Below, one piece after another: positions 5,532-6,117 of a DNA stretch of 6,117 nt. Source of the DNA: an uncultured Bacteroides sp. (GTDB taxonomy: Bacteria > Bacteroidota > Bacteroidia > Bacteroidales > Bacteroidaceae); NCBI RefSeq assembly GCF_900547205.1, contig NZ_URFY01000102.1, positions 1 to 6,117 on the forward strand. The letters run 5' to 3'. Every line of letters starts with the position of its first letter. The first letter of the stretch is position 1. The position numbers were made by a program, and so were the translations under genes. The notes under the pieces are model-generated. The model had not been told where the DNA came from and did not search any database. It saw only the letters and a program-made list of their open reading frames with translations.

Positions 5532-5568
5532 TCGTAACCTACACTTTCACCTATCATTCAGGTTACGA
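5532..5568. repeat. Inverted repeat upstream of the integrase (candidate arm-type sites)
   Basis: TCGTAACC (5532-5539) and GGTTACGA (5561-5568) are exact inverted copies 21 nt apart, and AGTAACC at 5522-5528 is a partial direct copy. A related but not identical TCGTTAC pair lies on the other side of the core (5301-5318). The location suits integrase-binding arm sites or an operator of the integrase promoter. Confidence 0.45.
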
Positions 5569-5640
5569 AATGTCGCAAAATGGCTATCTCTTGTCGATGT
5601 TTGTCCGGTCTGTATTAATCTCATTATCAATTAATAACAG

Positions 5641-5648
5641 TAGCTTTG
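5641..5648 (+). promoter_or_regulatory. Candidate -7 box of the integrase promoter
   Basis: TAGCTTTG fits TAnnTTTG exactly and lies 21 nt before the integrase ATG. No TTTG is found at the usual 19-21 nt distance upstream (the nearest is TTAA at 5615-5618), so the promoter may be weak or need an activator. Confidence 0.4.
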
Positions 5649-5669
5649 CTGCTTTAAAAAAGTGAGATT

Positions 5670-5993
5670 ATGAAGAGTACTTTTAAAATTCTCTTTTACT
5701 TAAAGAGAAGTGCTATTAGAGCAAATGGTTGTGCCCTAATTATGGGACGTATAACAGTGGACGGTGTGGGAACTCAATTCAGCACCAAGTTAGAAGTGAA
5801 ACCGGAAGAATGGGACACTAAAGCAAATCGGGCAACCGGACGTAGCAATGCCAATAAACAGGTTAATTCCTTGCTGGAAGAAATAAAAGCATCTTTGCAT
5901 AATATCTACCATGAAATGCAAAGACGGGATAACTATGTAACTGCTGAAAAGGTAAAGAACGAGTTTTTAGGGGTCAAGTCGAAAACCCTGTAG
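5670..5993 (+). pseudogene. Tyrosine integrase, truncated after its arm-binding domain by an IS
   Basis: About 100 codons of a Bacteroides-type tyrosine recombinase. MKSTFKILFYLKR, then ITVDGVGTQFSTKL and PEEWDTKANRATGRS form the N-terminal arm-type DNA-binding domain (residues about 1-65). The SAM-like core-binding domain begins with VNSLLEEIKASLHNIYHEMQ and VTAEKVKNEFLG. Family members run to about 400 residues and carry the catalytic R-H-R-Y set in the missing C-terminal half. After FLG (5970) the frame continues for six unrelated codons to a TAG, and insertion-sequence DNA begins. The protein cannot recombine DNA; the rest of the gene presumably lies beyond the IS. A surviving N-domain could still bind arm sites. 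The start follows a leader with a -7 box, and the neighbouring core marks it as the element's own integrase or that of a tandem neighbour. Confidence 0.88.
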
Positions 5994-6117
5994 TTCTGTT
6001 AAAAGCTCACACACATAGTTTGCATAGTCTAAATATAAAGAATGGTATATCTCTCACTCCTCTAAACTGTGCACGAAATGCCTTGATTTTCGCATTGAAT
6101 GATTCGGCAAAGGCATT
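5971..6117 (-). mobile_element. End of an insertion sequence (ISAon1/ISL3-like), running off the right edge
   Basis: The left boundary is inferred from where integrase similarity stops, about 5971. The outermost bases (GGGTCAAGTCGAAAACCCTG) hold a GGGT/ACCC dyad and probably the terminal inverted repeat. The transposase reads inward to outward on the minus strand and ends 36 nt from the tip. The second end and target duplication are outside the window, so the boundary is good to a few bases only. Confidence 0.75.
6007..6117 (-). CDS. Transposase C-terminus (DDE, ISAon1/ISL3-like), 5' end outside window
   Basis: The last 36 residues and the TGA stop are visible. NAFAESFNAKIKAFRAQFRG and the following VRDIPFFIFRLCKL match the C-terminal end of ISL3-type DDE transposases annotated in Bacteroidota as ISAon1 family. 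The glutamate in AESFNAKIK is the likely third catalytic acidic residue. The N-terminal and DD parts lie beyond the right edge. Whether the full gene is intact cannot be told. Confidence 0.8.
   Translation of the reverse strand, partial: NAFAESFNAKIKAFRAQFRGVRDIPFFIFRLCKLCV

Larger units (their letters stand above)
5134..5669. other. 536-nt non-coding attachment/regulatory region upstream of the integrase
   Basis: No credible gene is found on either strand. In order it holds a palindrome, a strong promoter match, RGACAAA repeats, paired TCGTTAC repeats (5301-5307, 5312-5318), an attachment-core-like sequence, a small ACCCT/AGGGT dyad (5400-5418), a strong terminator, an inverted TCGTAACC/GGTTACGA pair and an integrase promoter -7 box. 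The density of repeats on both sides of the core is what an attP-type site of a tyrosine recombinase with arm-type sites looks like. Confidence 0.6.

Noticed and set aside
1..6117. CRISPR array, restriction-modification, toxin-antitoxin or antibiotic-resistance gene
   Set aside because: No regularly spaced repeat array and no recognisable protein of these classes was found, although rteC-bearing elements often carry resistance genes outside the region seen here.

Overview
The window reads as part of a mobilizable or integrative element from a Bacteroidota host (Bacteroides, Parabacteroides or a relative). The evidence is the gene families (a Toprim primase-helicase of the Bacteroides NBU/conjugative-transposon type, an RteC homologue, a Bacteroides-type tyrosine integrase), promoters of the TTTG / TAnnTTTG type, and start codons without Shine-Dalgarno sequences. 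No rRNA, intact tRNA or CRISPR array is present.

Layout, left to right. Positions 1-1792 (minus) hold a large primase-helicase whose C-terminus leaves the left edge. It overlaps by 38 nt a small helix-turn-helix (excisionase/MerR-like) gene at 1755-2114 (minus). Together they resemble the replication/mobilization operon of NBU-type elements. A 214-nt gap follows with two tandem terminators facing left. Next is a tight leftward operon at 2329-4585: radical SAM enzyme, four-helix membrane protein, a possible 17-residue leader peptide, then rteC. A HxlR-family regulator is transcribed divergently at 4777-5133 (plus), and the shared 191-nt intergenic region carries face-to-face promoters and dyad repeats.

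Positions 5134-5669 are non-coding but dense in structure. They hold a 19-bp-arm palindrome right after the HxlR stop codon, a near-perfect Bacteroides promoter, three helically spaced RGACAAA repeats, a 13-bp sequence that I recall as the NBU2/tRNA-Ser attachment core (inside a 24-nt tRNA-Ser 3'-end look-alike), a strong terminator, and inverted repeats before the integrase. The integrase at 5670 is broken after about 100 codons by an insertion sequence whose transposase tail (minus) fills the right edge.

How it may work together (inference): RteC is known from CTnDOT as an activator of excision genes, there controlled by tetracycline through RteA/RteB. Here rteC is the last gene of an operon that appears to be controlled by a HxlR regulator, a family often sensing electrophile or redox stress through a conserved cysteine. 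This suggests excision or mobilization wired to chemical stress. The integrase adjacent to the attachment site is disrupted, so this copy may be stranded or dependent on another recombinase.
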